Source of the DNA: Sinorhizobium psoraleae
Lineage (GTDB): Bacteria > Pseudomonadota > Alphaproteobacteria > Rhizobiales > Rhizobiaceae
Direction: 5' to 3'
Length of the DNA stretch: 64,000 nucleotides
NCBI RefSeq assembly: GCF_013283645.1
Contig: NZ_JABEKV010000008.1
Location: forward strand, 1-64,000
Each line of letters opens with the position of its first letter. Position 1 is the stretch's first letter. The notes beneath the pieces are model-generated. The model saw only the letters and a program-made list of their open reading frames with translations, searched no databases and was not told where the DNA came from. A program made the translations under genes and the position numbers. This document shows positions 43,574 to 52,696 of this stretch, one piece after another.

Positions 43574-44992
43574 ATGATTCTGCTCGCCAAGGACACAGTC
43601 AAATTTGCCCTTCTCGTCGGGCTTCCCGCGATCTTCATCGATGCTGTCATCGCCCACGGGCTCTTTTGGGACAAAGATCCTTACTGGACCTACTGGATAA
43701 CAAAATCCTTTTTGATCACCAGCGTCTTCCTGTTTGGCACGGCCTTTCTCGGCATCGGCATCCGTCCGGGTCTGATCCTCACCGCGGTGCACACCGCAAT
43801 TCTGGAAATCTACTACCAGTAGCTAGCCCCTGTGGGATTGCCTCGGAGCCTGAGTGGCTCGATTTCAACCATTTGTGAGGGACCGGAGTCCCCGCGCATT
43901 TCCTGGCGATCTTCACCGTCTAACTGGTGGCGCTCTGGCTCTGGCGGCGCAACCATCCCACACAGCAAATTGAACGGGCCGAGACCTGGCATTTCGCGGT
44001 CTATGGGCTCCTCACGACCGTTCTGGTGGTCGCGGCCGATGCGGTGCTGACGCAAATGGTTCTGCTGCGCGATTTCCCCGATATCACCTTTTTCGTGCAG
44101 CACGTGCTGGTCGGCTTTGTCTTCATCTGCGCGTGGACGCCTATGCGGTGTCGGCAGAGCGGGATGGATTGTCGGCTCTTTGATGCTGGCGCTCGTCTGG
44201 ACCGCCTACAACATGTATCTCGGCCCGCGAGGGCTGCCGCTTCGTCCTCCAACTTATTCGGGATATGACGACCTCTGGTGGCGATCATTCCCCGGAGCGT
44301 TCGTCTCCGCCCTGCTTGGATGGTGGCTTGGCGGATATCTGATGAAGCGGCGCCGCAAGCTCGAATGGACCGGAGTGGCAATGGTCCTGCTGTTCGTTGC
44401 CGTCGCCCTCGATCCGGTCTTCGGTCAGACCCTGCCGGTCGAGAAGGGCACCAATGCCTTGCTCGCGAGCGCCCGCGCATCCGGTCAAGGCATGCGCGTC
44501 GTCGGTCCGGATCCAACCAATATGAAAATCACGCAGCCGATCAGCGGTGACATCAGCATCGAGACTTCTGAGTGGGCAACCGATGGTCGCACGTGCAAAA
44601 CACAGACGGCATGCGCATAATCGCGACCTTCACACGTCAGGTGGCGCGCGCTACGAGGTTACGGTTGACAAGCCCATGCCTCGGCATCCGCTCCGCCAAT
44701 ACACCACCTCGCTGCGACGGCGCCTGTGCATGTTACGATAAGCAGCGGCGATCGGCCGATGCCGGGAATCATGCTTGAGGTCGATACCAAGGACAAGGCG
44801 CTTACGGCCGAGGCGGATGGGTACATCCACGTCATGTGGCCGAAGGTCGACCAGCTACAGATGCCGACGGCGCAGAAACAGACACGTATGATTGTCGGCT
44901 GGATCGCAATGATCGGCATTGCCGGGCTGTTCGGCTGGCTTGCCTTTTCAGAGACGGGGCGACGGACCGATGCGCTTAACGCAGCCACTTAG
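43574..44992 (+). pseudogene. Large membrane protein, decayed by nonsense mutations and frameshifts
   Basis: The reading starts well (MILLAKDTVKFALLVGLPAIF...AILEIYYQ) and is stopped by TAG where relatives of this kind would have Trp. It continues in another frame as EPEWLDFNHL, TGA, GTGVPAHFLAIFTV, TAA, LVALWLWRRNHP and further membrane segments. After another shift it reads GWIVGSLMLALVWTAYNMYLG and a long stretch to DISIETSEW. After further shifts comes the final part, PMPGIMLEVDTKDKALTAEADGYIHVMWPK...LFGWLAF. In all about six membrane helices and a periplasmic C-terminal domain are recognisable, but no function. A fragment of a second copy of its C-terminus is at 23865-24023. Confidence 0.7.
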
Positions 44993-45009
44993 TACTGCCT
45001 GTCAGCAAA

Positions 45010-45280
45010 GCAGCAATGCGATCACTGCCGCGGTCGTGGGCGTCATCCTCAATCTGGCGGTATAGTTCGCGCTGCACGTGTTGTTCGGTGAACTCTACGC
45101 AGCGCGCGGGCTCGGCATGACGATCGATGCCCGGTATTGAGTTCCGTCCACGTCGCCTCGCTGATGCTGACGCCTGGGGCGATGCTCGCAGTGTTCCGCT
45201 TCAGGATCGGCATGGTGACGGTATTGGCCGGCTGCTCGTTCATCGGCCTTTCCTATGGATCCCTCATGGGGTGTGTCTAG
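45010..45280 (+). pseudogene. chrA: C-terminal relic of chromate transporter ChrA
   Basis: The reading ITAAVVGVILNLAV-stop-FALHVLFGEL and, in another frame, VLSSVHVASLMLTPGAMLAV, FRFRIGMVTVLAGCSFIGL match the last third of ChrA, a proton-coupled chromate exporter. A TAG replaces the Trp expected in LAVWFALHVLF, and a frameshift follows. The first two thirds are absent. The intact MFS gene that follows by 90 bases is a common neighbour of chrA in chromate-resistance loci. Confidence 0.7.
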
Positions 45281-45371
45281 CCCACCAATCCGGTCTAAGC
45301 TGAGACACTCCTAGCGCACAGTGGTGAGCGGTGCGCGAGTCCGGCTCCTCGACAAGACGCGATCGAAAATA

Positions 45372-46574
45372 ATGCGACCCGTTCGAAGCATTCATCCGAC
45401 CACATACCTCTTTGCGGCGCGAGCCTTACGCGATTTCGCGGACGGTTTCGTCGCCATATTGCTGCCGGTCTATCTGCTCGCTCTTCGATTTTCGCCGCTG
45501 CAAGTCGGTGTCATCGCCACGGCATCACTCTTTGGCTCGGCGTTCTTGACGATCGTGGTCGGGTTTCTGGGCGCGCACCGCGATCTCCGCGGGTTGCTCC
45601 TGGGCGCCGCGAGCCTGATGGTCGCCACTGGTGCAGCCATGACTGTGATCAACGATTATGCGCTGCTGCTGGTCGTCGCATTTGCCGGCACGATTAATCC
45701 ATCGGCCGGCAGTGTGAGCGTCTTCGTGCCACTGGAGCACGCGGTGCTCACGCGCGAAGTGGCGAGTGTCGAGCGCACGAGGATGTTCGCTCGCTACAGC
45801 CTCGTCGGGGCGCTCGCAAGCGCGTTTGGCGCCCTTGCCGCAGCCCTGCCTGACTTGATCACGCCGCTCGGGCTCGGGCAACTGACCGCCATCAAGCTGA
45901 TGTTCATTCTCTATGCGCTCTTAGGTCTAGCGGGCGCCGTACTTTATGCCCGCATACCCCCGCGCATCACCGGCGACGAGCCCCCGAAAGCAGTGCTTGG
46001 CCCTTCGCGCGCTATCATCTTCAAGCTCGCTGCCCTGTTCAGCCTTGATGCTTTCGCTGGCGGGTTCGTGGTCCAGTCGTTGCTCGCCTTGTGGCTGTTC
46101 GAGCGGTTCAATCTATCGCTCGCGGAAGCCGGGGTGTTTTTCTTCTGGTCGGGCGTGCTGTCGGCGTTCTCCTTTCCTGTCGCCGCATGGCTATCGAAGC
46201 GGGTTGGGCTCATCAATACGATGGTGTTCACTCACATCCCGTCGAGCATCGCTCTGATGCTGGCGGCATTCGCGCCAACCTTGCCGTTGACGCTTGCCTT
46301 GCTGCTCATTCGGGCGGCGCTCTCGCAGATGGACGTGCCGACACGCTCTTCTTACGTGATGGCGGTCGTGACGGAGGCGGAGCGTGCTGCCGCGGCGAGT
46401 TTCACATCAGTTCCCCGAAGTCTTGCGGCGGCTGCCAGCCCTGCACTCGCAGGTGCTCTCTTCGCCGCGTCATATCGATCCTGGCCCCTCCTCATCTGTG
46501 CGGCACTGAAGATCACCTACGACCTGCTACTGCTGCTGCAATTCCGGCACGTGAAGCCCCCTGAGGAGTGTTGA
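45372..46574 (+). CDS. MFS transporter
   Basis: The 400-residue product is a major-facilitator permease with about twelve membrane segments and the usual central cytoplasmic loop (residues about 190-215). The N-terminus (ARALRDFADGFVAILLPVYLLALRF, split here by position) is followed by a short loop with GFLGAHRDLRG, the place of the A motif. Relatives of this type are found beside chromate transporters and may export metals or drugs, but the substrate cannot be read from the sequence. The start at 45372 is preferred to an upstream one that overlaps the intergenic region. The gene is intact, unlike its neighbours upstream. Confidence 0.82.
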   Translation: MRPVRSIHPTTYLFAARALRDFADGFVAILLPVYLLALRFSPLQVGVIATASLFGSAFLTIVVGFLGAHRDLRGLLLGAASLMVATGAAMTVINDYALLLVVAFAGTINPSAGSVSVFVPLEHAVLTREVASVERTRMFARYSLVGALASAFGALAAALPDLITPLGLGQLTAIKLMFILYALLGLAGAVLYARIPPRITGDEPPKAVLGPSRAIIFKLAALFSLDAFAGGFVVQSLLALWLFERFNLSLAEAGVFFFWSGVLSAFSFPVAAWLSKRVGLINTMVFTHIPSSIALMLAAFAPTLPLTLALLLIRAALSQMDVPTRSSYVMAVVTEAERAAAASFTSVPRSLAAAASPALAGALFAASYRSWPLLICAALKITYDLLLLLQFRHVKPPEEC

Positions 46575-46843
46575 GCCAAACGCGTCCGTGAAGAGCCACT
46601 GACGAGTCCCGCAAAGTCCGCTCATTGAGGCAAATAAGACATGAGCCTGGCGGCAGCCGAGCTTCCGCTTTCCCACCCGAGTGAGACGATCGGAAGCCGG
46701 CTACATGCCGCCCAGTCCGGGATGTCGACTCCTATCCCTCCCCTTGAAGGGAATGGAACTGCATGCCCTGGAGTCCAGAATCGCAGCGATGCCATTCATG
46801 CAAAGGGCAAACGCAGCCAAAAAACCACCAACGAGCTTGTCTG

Positions 46844-47947
46844 CTATTTAACCGCGGCGCCGGTAAAGCCTTCGAGTTCCGCTCCGATTGATGATAAGGC
46901 GTCTCCAAGACTGCGCTCGGCGGCTGCCTTTCTTTTCTCCGGAAGCAGGCTAAGGCCCTTCTGGATCGCGGCGCGCCAGCTCTGACCTCTGCCCCAAGCT
47001 TCGGCAAAGACCTCCGCGAGGTCCTCTTGTCGGCGTGTGGCTTCCAGCGCGTCGATCAGGAGGCTGGCCTGATACACGTCCTTCTCCCGTTTCGCGATGC
47101 CGTTTACATCCGACTGCCTGCGGGAGGCGACGATCAGTTTGTGCACTGCATAGCGCTCCGGCGATGGCACGATCACGGGAACACCCGAGCGATGCAGCAT
47201 GACAGTCCGGACGGGCTCATGGATCAGAAAATCCAGAAAGCGCAATGGCTGTGCCGACGCCCCGCCAAGAGCAGGCATCGGGCTGGCATGATCGGCATAA
47301 TCATCGGCACCCCGATTGGGTGTGAGGAATTCGACCCGGTATCGGGCGGCATTCTCGAACTGTGTGGTCCTGTGCGGGTCTGATCGATGTGGTATCGCCC
47401 TGAAAGTGGCGTCAACGCTCTTCAGAATGTCGATGACGGGCGGCAGGCTGTCTTCGACAGTCGAGGACGCCGAATAATGCTGAGCGAAATCGGCGTCTCC
47501 GGTCTGCAACGAGGCTCCGGGCAGCCGGACACCCAGGTATCCGGCATAGGTCTGGAAGGCGACGGTGCCGACGAGAACACCGCGTAGCCGGAAGATGCCA
47601 GATGCTCCCATGGCTGCGACCACGTCTCCCGTAAACCGGTCGGGACCCGCCAGCCCGGCCTCCCGGGTCAGGGTCGACACCAGTTTTCGACGACCGCGCA
47701 GATCATCCTTGATGCCTTGGAAACTCTCCACACGTCGTGCAATCCCCGGATCATCTGCCGGACCGACATATTTGCGTGTTTTCTTTGGCTGGGTCTCCTC
47801 GAAATACCAGTAATATCTTCCCTTCACTGGAACCCGGACGAAATTGCCCGACGTGGAGAAATCTGTCTCAAACGACGCATCAAGGCTACGCTGAACGAGC
47901 TCCGCGAACATTGTCCGGTACATCAGGTCGATCGTTTTCATCAGCAA
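46844..47947 (-). CDS. GSU2403-type nucleotidyltransferase-fold protein
   Basis: The 367-residue protein belongs to a family of nucleotidyltransferase-fold proteins of unknown role named after GSU2403. Visible landmarks are RYYWYFEETQPKKTRKYVGP near residue 45, FRLRGVLVGTVAFQTYAGYLGV near 120 (broken by position), TGDADFAQH near 150 as the metal-binding acid motif, and the C-terminal SPERYAVHKLIVASRR. Proteins of this fold include toxin-like enzymes that add nucleotides to RNA or protein. Just upstream are two identical inverted repeats, the nearer of which touches the ribosome-site region, so expression is probably tightly repressed. No partner antitoxin gene is visible nearby. Confidence 0.75.
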   Translation of the reverse strand: MLMKTIDLMYRTMFAELVQRSLDASFETDFSTSGNFVRVPVKGRYYWYFEETQPKKTRKYVGPADDPGIARRVESFQGIKDDLRGRRKLVSTLTREAGLAGPDRFTGDVVAAMGASGIFRLRGVLVGTVAFQTYAGYLGVRLPGASLQTGDADFAQHYSASSTVEDSLPPVIDILKSVDATFRAIPHRSDPHRTTQFENAARYRVEFLTPNRGADDYADHASPMPALGGASAQPLRFLDFLIHEPVRTVMLHRSGVPVIVPSPERYAVHKLIVASRRQSDVNGIAKREKDVYQASLLIDALEATRRQEDLAEVFAEAWGRGQSWRAAIQKGLSLLPEKRKAAAERSLGDALSSIGAELEGFTGAAVK

Positions 47948-47953
47948 GCTCGC

Positions 47954-47979
47954 TATAAGAATTACGCATTTTTCTTATA
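47954..47979. promoter_or_regulatory. Operator 1 upstream of the nucleotidyltransferase gene
   Basis: TATAAGA-N12-TCTTATA is a perfect inverted repeat lying seven bases before the start codon, covering the ribosome site. It is a twin of the site at 48014. Confidence 0.7.
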
Positions 47980-48013
47980 ACTTGCCCACGGTTGGCTGGC
48001 AAGGGCCGCCTAC

Positions 48014-48039
48014 TATAAGACGATCGCGAGAATCTTATA
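48014..48039. promoter_or_regulatory. Operator 2 upstream of the nucleotidyltransferase gene
   Basis: The second perfect TATAAGA-N12-TCTTATA lies exactly 60 bases from the first, with a different central sequence. The identity of arms and spacing and the regular distance argue for a dimeric repressor binding both. Confidence 0.7.
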
Positions 48040-48748
48040 ACTTAATCGATCGCCGACGATACGTTATGCGATCGTTTTAGCCCAGAACGTGAACACGCCA
48101 CGGTTGAGTGGCGTGTTTGAGTCTTGCGGCAGGATCATGGTCCCGACATGCACATACCTTGGAAGTGTTCCGAGAGGCGTTCAGCGACGGCGGTGTCCCG
48201 GTACGTCTACTAAAGAAAGAGCCCGATTGGCCGGAGGTGCCCGCCCAGCGGGCTTCAAATTGATCACCAAATGTTGGCGGTTTATAATGCGTGAATTAGC
48301 GGAAACGCCGCGCAAATCAACAGCGAGAGATCGCCCTCTGATACTGAAAAAATCCCCTCGACACCTGGAGTACGTCGAAACCCCCAAGTTTTTGCGATTT
48401 TAACGGCATCGCGTCGGTGGCAAAATATCAGCGTCGGGAAATTGCTGCCCGGCACCCCAGCCGCCCGCACCCGGCCCCCTCCGACATGGGTTTGCAGGGC
48501 GACACCTAAAAGAAGCCTCGGCCGCCCCAGCCGGGGCTTTTTCGCACTTGGTAGTTTCACGCCGAACTGAGGCTTAGGCGGCTTCAGTACCTGCTGCTAT
48601 AGCGTATCCAGAAATGGGTACCGTCCCCGAAGGGGCCCTTCCAAATACGTCATTTCAGGCGCATTCTTCCTTCCACCAGTGGTTATGCGCAAGGGCGCCG
48701 CTGGCTGAAAGATACATACGCTTTCGCCCCAACCAGGGAGGCCGCATC
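48040..48748. other. Intergenic region with hairpins
   Basis: About 700 bases are without a supported gene. A hairpin with arms AACACGCCAC and GTGGCGTGTT is near 48091-48116, and a rho-independent terminator lies at 48515-48543. Short plus-strand frames in between are not convincing. Confidence 0.45.
48515..48543 (+). terminator. Rho-independent terminator
   Basis: The arms AGCCTCGGC and GCCGGGGCT (nine pairs, one G-T) with a seven-base loop are followed by a run of five T on the plus strand. No intact plus-strand gene precedes it closely, so it may serve a transcript that I have not recognised, possibly a small RNA in 48100-48500. Confidence 0.65.
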
Positions 48749-48952
48749 GTGTATCCTTTCCGCGACTTTGACTGTGTCATCCGCCCGGATGACTTCAATC
48801 TCCTGCAGCGTGTGTTCGACAACGAACTCGCGAGGGCGAAGCTGAAGATCGATATGCCCGAGGCTGACGCGCTCGCAAAGCGGCTGATCGCGCTGTATCA
48901 GGAAGGCCTCAGGGACCCGGTTGACCTGCTTGAAAGGTTGAACGTCCACTAA
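48749..48952 (+). CDS. Small conserved-type hypothetical protein, 67 residues
   Basis: GTG 48749 follows an AGGGAGG ribosome site and opens a 67-codon frame with a well-balanced sequence (YPFRDFDCVIRPDDFNLLQ, then DMPEADALAKRLIALYQEG, then DPVDLLERLNVH). It looks like a soluble, mostly helical protein of the kind common in rhizobia. The longer frame from 48614 is not used because its first 45 residues look random. A hairpin follows the stop by 14 bases. Function unknown. Confidence 0.65.
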   Translation: MYPFRDFDCVIRPDDFNLLQRVFDNELARAKLKIDMPEADALAKRLIALYQEGLRDPVDLLERLNVH

Positions 48953-48965
48953 TTAGGGCAAAAGA

Positions 48966-48999
48966 GAGCCCGCACGGAAGGACATGGTAGGGCGGGCTC
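48966..48999 (+). terminator. Hairpin after the small hypothetical gene
   Basis: The eight-base arms GAGCCCGC and GCGGGCTC, with a long loop, lie 14 bases after the stop at 48952. There is no long T-run. Confidence 0.45.
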
Positions 49000-49688
49000 G
49001 GTTAAGGCCAGTTGTTTTGGCCATCCTCATAGTGACAGAGCGCCTGAAGTTGTCCAGTAGACCATTGTGGCTATCAAACGCCTGCTCGACTCCTTCGACC
49101 CGCCCGACAACATCGTCGCCTGCCTCGACTTCTTTTGGGTTTTTGATGTTCCAAGCCCGAGCATTTTACCGCGCATAAAAAGGAAAACCCGCATAGGCCG
49201 AAGCCAGGGCGGGACCGGTTCGACACACAGGCGCGCCGGTGCGGGAGGTACGCTGTAACGCAAATCCCGGCCGGATACCTTGACAAAGTACGCATGAACG
49301 TACGCGCTTTTAGCTGCGGGGCCTGCCCGGCGGAGGCCAATTCCAATCGATACATTATTCGATCTTCTTGGCCCGGAACGTGAACTCCTCGCACAAGCCA
49401 TGCACGGGCTCGTGAAGAACGGCTCCCTTCAACCCGCTGCGGACTTTGGCGCCGGACGCGATCTACGGCTCGATTTAGCCCGAAGCGGACTGTCAATTCG
49501 TTGCGCGGGACGGCAGGTTTGCGCCGTCATCGGTCGTCCACGCCACCTGCTCAAGCTCATAAAAGCCGTCGATACGCTTAGCCAGCGGCCACGCCAGGAC
49601 CCCCAGCAGGAGACATCGGCCGATCGTGTTCTCCCTTATGTTGGTCCACATTTGTGCTCGCCGCTCGGCGTTTGTTGGAGACGATATC
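49000..49688. other. Intergenic region without firm gene
   Basis: A 63-codon frame from GTG 49067 (MAIKRLLDSFDPPDNIV, then CLDFFWVFDVPSPSILP) is possible but lacks a ribosome site. The rest has no coding pattern. A short stretch near 49370 (TTGGCCCGGAACGTGAAC) repeats, with changes, one near 48075 (TTAGCCCAGAACGTGAAC). Confidence 0.35.
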
Positions 49689-49712
49689 TTGACTTCCGAT
49701 ACATACCGAAAA
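49689..49712 (+). promoter_or_regulatory. Promoter and shared operator-like motif of the ABC ATPase gene
   Basis: TTGACT (49689-49694) is a good -35 sequence with only a weak -10 about 17 bases on. Immediately after it, CCGATACATACCGAAAA (49696-49712) matches 15 of 17 bases with the motif in front of the GH51 gene (55558-55574, minus strand). Confidence 0.55.
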
Positions 49713-49739
49713 GAATGATGCAGACATTGGGAGGATTAC

Positions 49740-50825
49740 ATGGCGGAAATTCGTCTGGAGAACGTTTCCAAGAGCTTCGGCTCGGTATCGGTGATCAGCA
49801 ACATATCCCTGACGGTGAACGCCGGCGAACTGATGGTGTTTCTCGGACCATCGGGGTCGGGAAAATCAACGCTTCTTCGGATGATCGCCGGTCTGGAGAC
49901 AATCGACTCCGGCTCTCTGACCATCGGCGGCATGCGCAGCGAAGCGCTGCCGCCCGGCCATCGCAACGTAGCGATGGTTTTCCAGAACTACGCGCTTTAT
50001 CCGCACATGTCGGTGCGGGACAACATGGCGTTCGGGCTCGAGAACATCGGGCTTCCGGGGGCGGAGATCGAGACGCGGGTCTTGACGGCGGCGCGGATGC
50101 TCGAGATGGAAAACCTGCTTTCTCGCAAACCCGCGCAGCTATCTGGTGGCCAAAGGCAGCGCGTAGCCATAGGGCGTGCGATCGTGAAGGAGCCAAAGGC
50201 GTTCCTTTTCGACGAACCTCTGTCGAACCTCGATGCCGCGCTGCGCGTGAGGACGCGCGTCGAGCTGGCGCAACTTCACCAGCGGATGAAGTCTACGATG
50301 ATCTATGTCACGCACGACCAGACGGAGGCGATGACGCTGGCAGATCGGATCGTGGTGCTCAACCAATGCAAGATTGAGCAGATCGGGACACCAATGGAGG
50401 TTTACCTCAAACCAGCGTCCCGCTTCGTCGCAGGTTTCATCGGAAGCCCGGGAATGAATTTCCTTCCGGTCGATGTCATCCGGCCAGGGCGGACACCCAT
50501 CAGGTTCGGGAACGGGTTCGAGCTCGAGATTGAGGCCCCTGTGCCCGCGCCAGGCAGGTTCGATCTTGGCATACGGCCAGAGTCGGTCCGGATCATGACT
50601 GGCGAAAACGATCCCTCTCGGCCCTCGATCGAGGCACAGGTTGGCGTCGTCGAGCAACTTGGCGAGCGGACGTTGGCATATTGCACGCTTGAGGACGGTT
50701 CACAGCTTATCGCTCAGGATGCGGGGCGTTCCGAAGTCCGTCCGGGAGATCGCGTGCGCGTGGGACTCGACCCTCTGGCCGTTCACCTCTTTGATGCGGA
50801 CGGGAAATCCTATCAAGCCATCTGA
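49740..50825 (+). CDS. Sugar ABC transporter ATP-binding protein (UgpC/MsmK type)
   Basis: The 361-residue ATPase has the full ABC set: Walker A GPSGSGKST near residue 37, the Q-loop, the signature LSGGQRQR near 134, Walker B FLFDEPLSNLDA near 155, and the switch VTHDQTEAM. A C-terminal regulatory TOBE domain (about 240-361) is typical of carbohydrate importers. It starts with GGGAGGATTAC as ribosome site. It faces the two permease genes tail to tail, and its own promoter carries the same motif as the GH51 operon, so it most likely powers that importer. Confidence 0.93.
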   Translation: MAEIRLENVSKSFGSVSVISNISLTVNAGELMVFLGPSGSGKSTLLRMIAGLETIDSGSLTIGGMRSEALPPGHRNVAMVFQNYALYPHMSVRDNMAFGLENIGLPGAEIETRVLTAARMLEMENLLSRKPAQLSGGQRQRVAIGRAIVKEPKAFLFDEPLSNLDAALRVRTRVELAQLHQRMKSTMIYVTHDQTEAMTLADRIVVLNQCKIEQIGTPMEVYLKPASRFVAGFIGSPGMNFLPVDVIRPGRTPIRFGNGFELEIEAPVPAPGRFDLGIRPESVRIMTGENDPSRPSIEAQVGVVEQLGERTLAYCTLEDGSQLIAQDAGRSEVRPGDRVRVGLDPLAVHLFDADGKSYQAI

Positions 50826-50842
50826 TACGCGTCCAAATAGCA

Positions 50843-50872
50843 GCGGACCTCCAATCACCAAATCGGAGGTCC
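50843..50872. terminator. Bidirectional terminator hairpin between convergent units
   Basis: Perfect nine-base arms CGGACCTCC and GGAGGTCCG with a 12-base loop lie between the ABC ATPase stop (50825) and the permease stop (50901), able to serve both transcripts. Confidence 0.7.
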
Positions 50873-50900
50873 GTGCAAGGGCGAGCGGGAGAATAACGAT

Positions 50901-51743
50901 CTAGCCTTTAATACCCGCTGACAGTGTGATCGCTTCAGTGACACGCCGCTGAAAGATCAGGTAAGCCATCGCCACAGGCAGGCCGGCGAGAACCGCCGCA
51001 GTAAGCTGCCTTGCATAATAGACCCCGAAAGCATCGTTCACCTGCGTGATCCCCACCGTAATCGTCATCATGTCGGTCTTGGTCACCGCAAGGAATGGCC
51101 ACAAGAACGCGTTCCAGGACCAGATGAAGCAGACGATCGAGAGCGCCGTTGTCACACCCCAGTTCATAGGAATATAGATCTTGGCTAAAATCCGCCATTC
51201 AGACGCATTGTCCATAACCGCGGCCTCGCGAAAATCCTTCGGCACGCCGTCAAAGAATTGCTTGTAGACGATGATAATGACGGGATGAATGAGCTGCGGG
51301 AGCACGATCCCACTCCAGGTATTGATCAGGCCAAGATCGGCCACCAATTCGAAGTGGTTGACGATCAGGGTCTGCATGGGGACCATGAAGCTCGCCAGGA
51401 TTAGCCACCACAAGACATTCCGAAACGGAAAGTTCAGCTGCGAGATGGCGTAGCCGCAGAACAGTGACGAACTGACAGTCAGCACCGTGACGGCTATCGC
51501 CGTGACGATGGAATTGACATACCACCGCCCGATTTCTGTCTGCGTCAGGGCGAATATATAGTGCGATACGGTGAAAGTCTCGGGCCAGAGCTCGATATAG
51601 GGCCTGACGACTTCGTGCTCAGGCTTCAGTGACGAAGCCACAGCCCAGTAGAGGGGAAACGCCCAGATGATGGCGCAGAAGACGGTTATGACAGTGATAA
51701 TGAGGCCGATGGCGTTAACTCGGCGCGCTGTTGTCGCGGTCAT
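50901..51743 (-). CDS. Carbohydrate ABC transporter permease (MalG type)
   Basis: The 280-residue inner-membrane protein has six hydrophobic segments, beginning with VNAIGLIITVITVFCAIIWAF, and the EAA loop EAAVMDNASEWRILAKIYIP near residue 180 that docks on the ATPase. It overlaps the preceding permease gene by four bases (ATGA) and forms the channel pair with it. Substrate, judged from the neighbouring arabinofuranosidase, is probably an arabinose-containing sugar. Confidence 0.92.
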   Translation of the reverse strand: MTATTARRVNAIGLIITVITVFCAIIWAFPLYWAVASSLKPEHEVVRPYIELWPETFTVSHYIFALTQTEIGRWYVNSIVTAIAVTVLTVSSSLFCGYAISQLNFPFRNVLWWLILASFMVPMQTLIVNHFELVADLGLINTWSGIVLPQLIHPVIIIVYKQFFDGVPKDFREAAVMDNASEWRILAKIYIPMNWGVTTALSIVCFIWSWNAFLWPFLAVTKTDMMTITVGITQVNDAFGVYYARQLTAAVLAGLPVAMAYLIFQRRVTEAITLSAGIKG

Positions 51744-52627
51744 CGGTCCCGCCCTCCCGAAAGGCGTGTCAGTTGAAAATTCAAAACCGACACGACAATG
51801 ACGATCACAAATAGGACCACCGCGACGGCTGCCGCCCTGCCTCCCTGATCCGATTGGAACGCTCGCTGAAAGACATAATAGACCAGGACCACATTGTCGT
51901 TCGGTCGTCCGCCGACTGAGAAGAGGTAGACTTGGTCAAAAATCTTGAGCTGCGAAATCAACTGGATGGTCAATACGAGCGCCGTGATTGGCCACATCAA
52001 AGGCCAAGTGATCCGGCGGAAGGTCGACCATCTGCCGGCGTTGTCCAAGGCGGCAGCCTCGTAGATTTCCGTCGGGATGGTTCGCAATCCGGCGAGGAAC
52101 AACAATATGGAAAATCCGGCGGTCCACCAGATTGTGATCATGCCGACGGCGGGCATGAACCAGGCGGTCGACTTGAAAACGGGGATGCGCGCGATGCCGA
52201 GCATGTCGAAAAGGTACATCGCGATGCCGAACTGGAAGTTCAGCGTCCAATCCCAGAGAAGATATACGACCGAAACCGGAAGAATATATGGCAAGAAGAA
52301 TAGAGCGAGCACGGCTGCCTGAAGTCGTCCGGCAAGACGATTGACGCCGAGCGCTATTGCGAATGCCACAAGCGTTCCAGGGACGACGGTGATGAGTACG
52401 AAGTAGGCCGTGTTCCACACCGCGGTGCCGAACCGTCGGTCAGAAGGAAGGCGTGCGTAGTTGTCGAACCCGACGAAGTTTCCATCGCCAATCAGGGGCG
52501 CATCTGTGAAGCTTGTCATGAAAAGCTTGATCGTCGGATAGACGAACACAAGTCCGTAAATGGCGACGAAAGGCGCGACGAGCGCCAAGCCGAAGAGACC
52601 TTCGTTGCGCCGGTTTCTGAGCATCAT
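51740..52627 (-). CDS. Carbohydrate ABC transporter permease (MalF/UgpA type)
   Basis: The 295-residue protein has six membrane segments and the docking loop EAAALDNAGRWSTFRRITWPLM near residue 200 (broken here by position), characteristic of the MalF-like partner. GGGAGG lies just before the start ATG. It is the first of two permeases in the operon and is separated from the binding-protein gene by about 70 bases, in which a short hairpin could tune expression. Confidence 0.92.
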   Translation of the reverse strand: MMLRNRRNEGLFGLALVAPFVAIYGLVFVYPTIKLFMTSFTDAPLIGDGNFVGFDNYARLPSDRRFGTAVWNTAYFVLITVVPGTLVAFAIALGVNRLAGRLQAAVLALFFLPYILPVSVVYLLWDWTLNFQFGIAMYLFDMLGIARIPVFKSTAWFMPAVGMITIWWTAGFSILLFLAGLRTIPTEIYEAAALDNAGRWSTFRRITWPLMWPITALVLTIQLISQLKIFDQVYLFSVGGRPNDNVVLVYYVFQRAFQSDQGGRAAAVAVVLFVIVIVVSVLNFQLTRLSGGRDR

Positions 52628-52696
52628 CCTCCCGCTCCACTTCTTTTCAGACGAGGATGGCCCAGGCGAACGATTGACTGCCTGGGCCCCGGGTCG

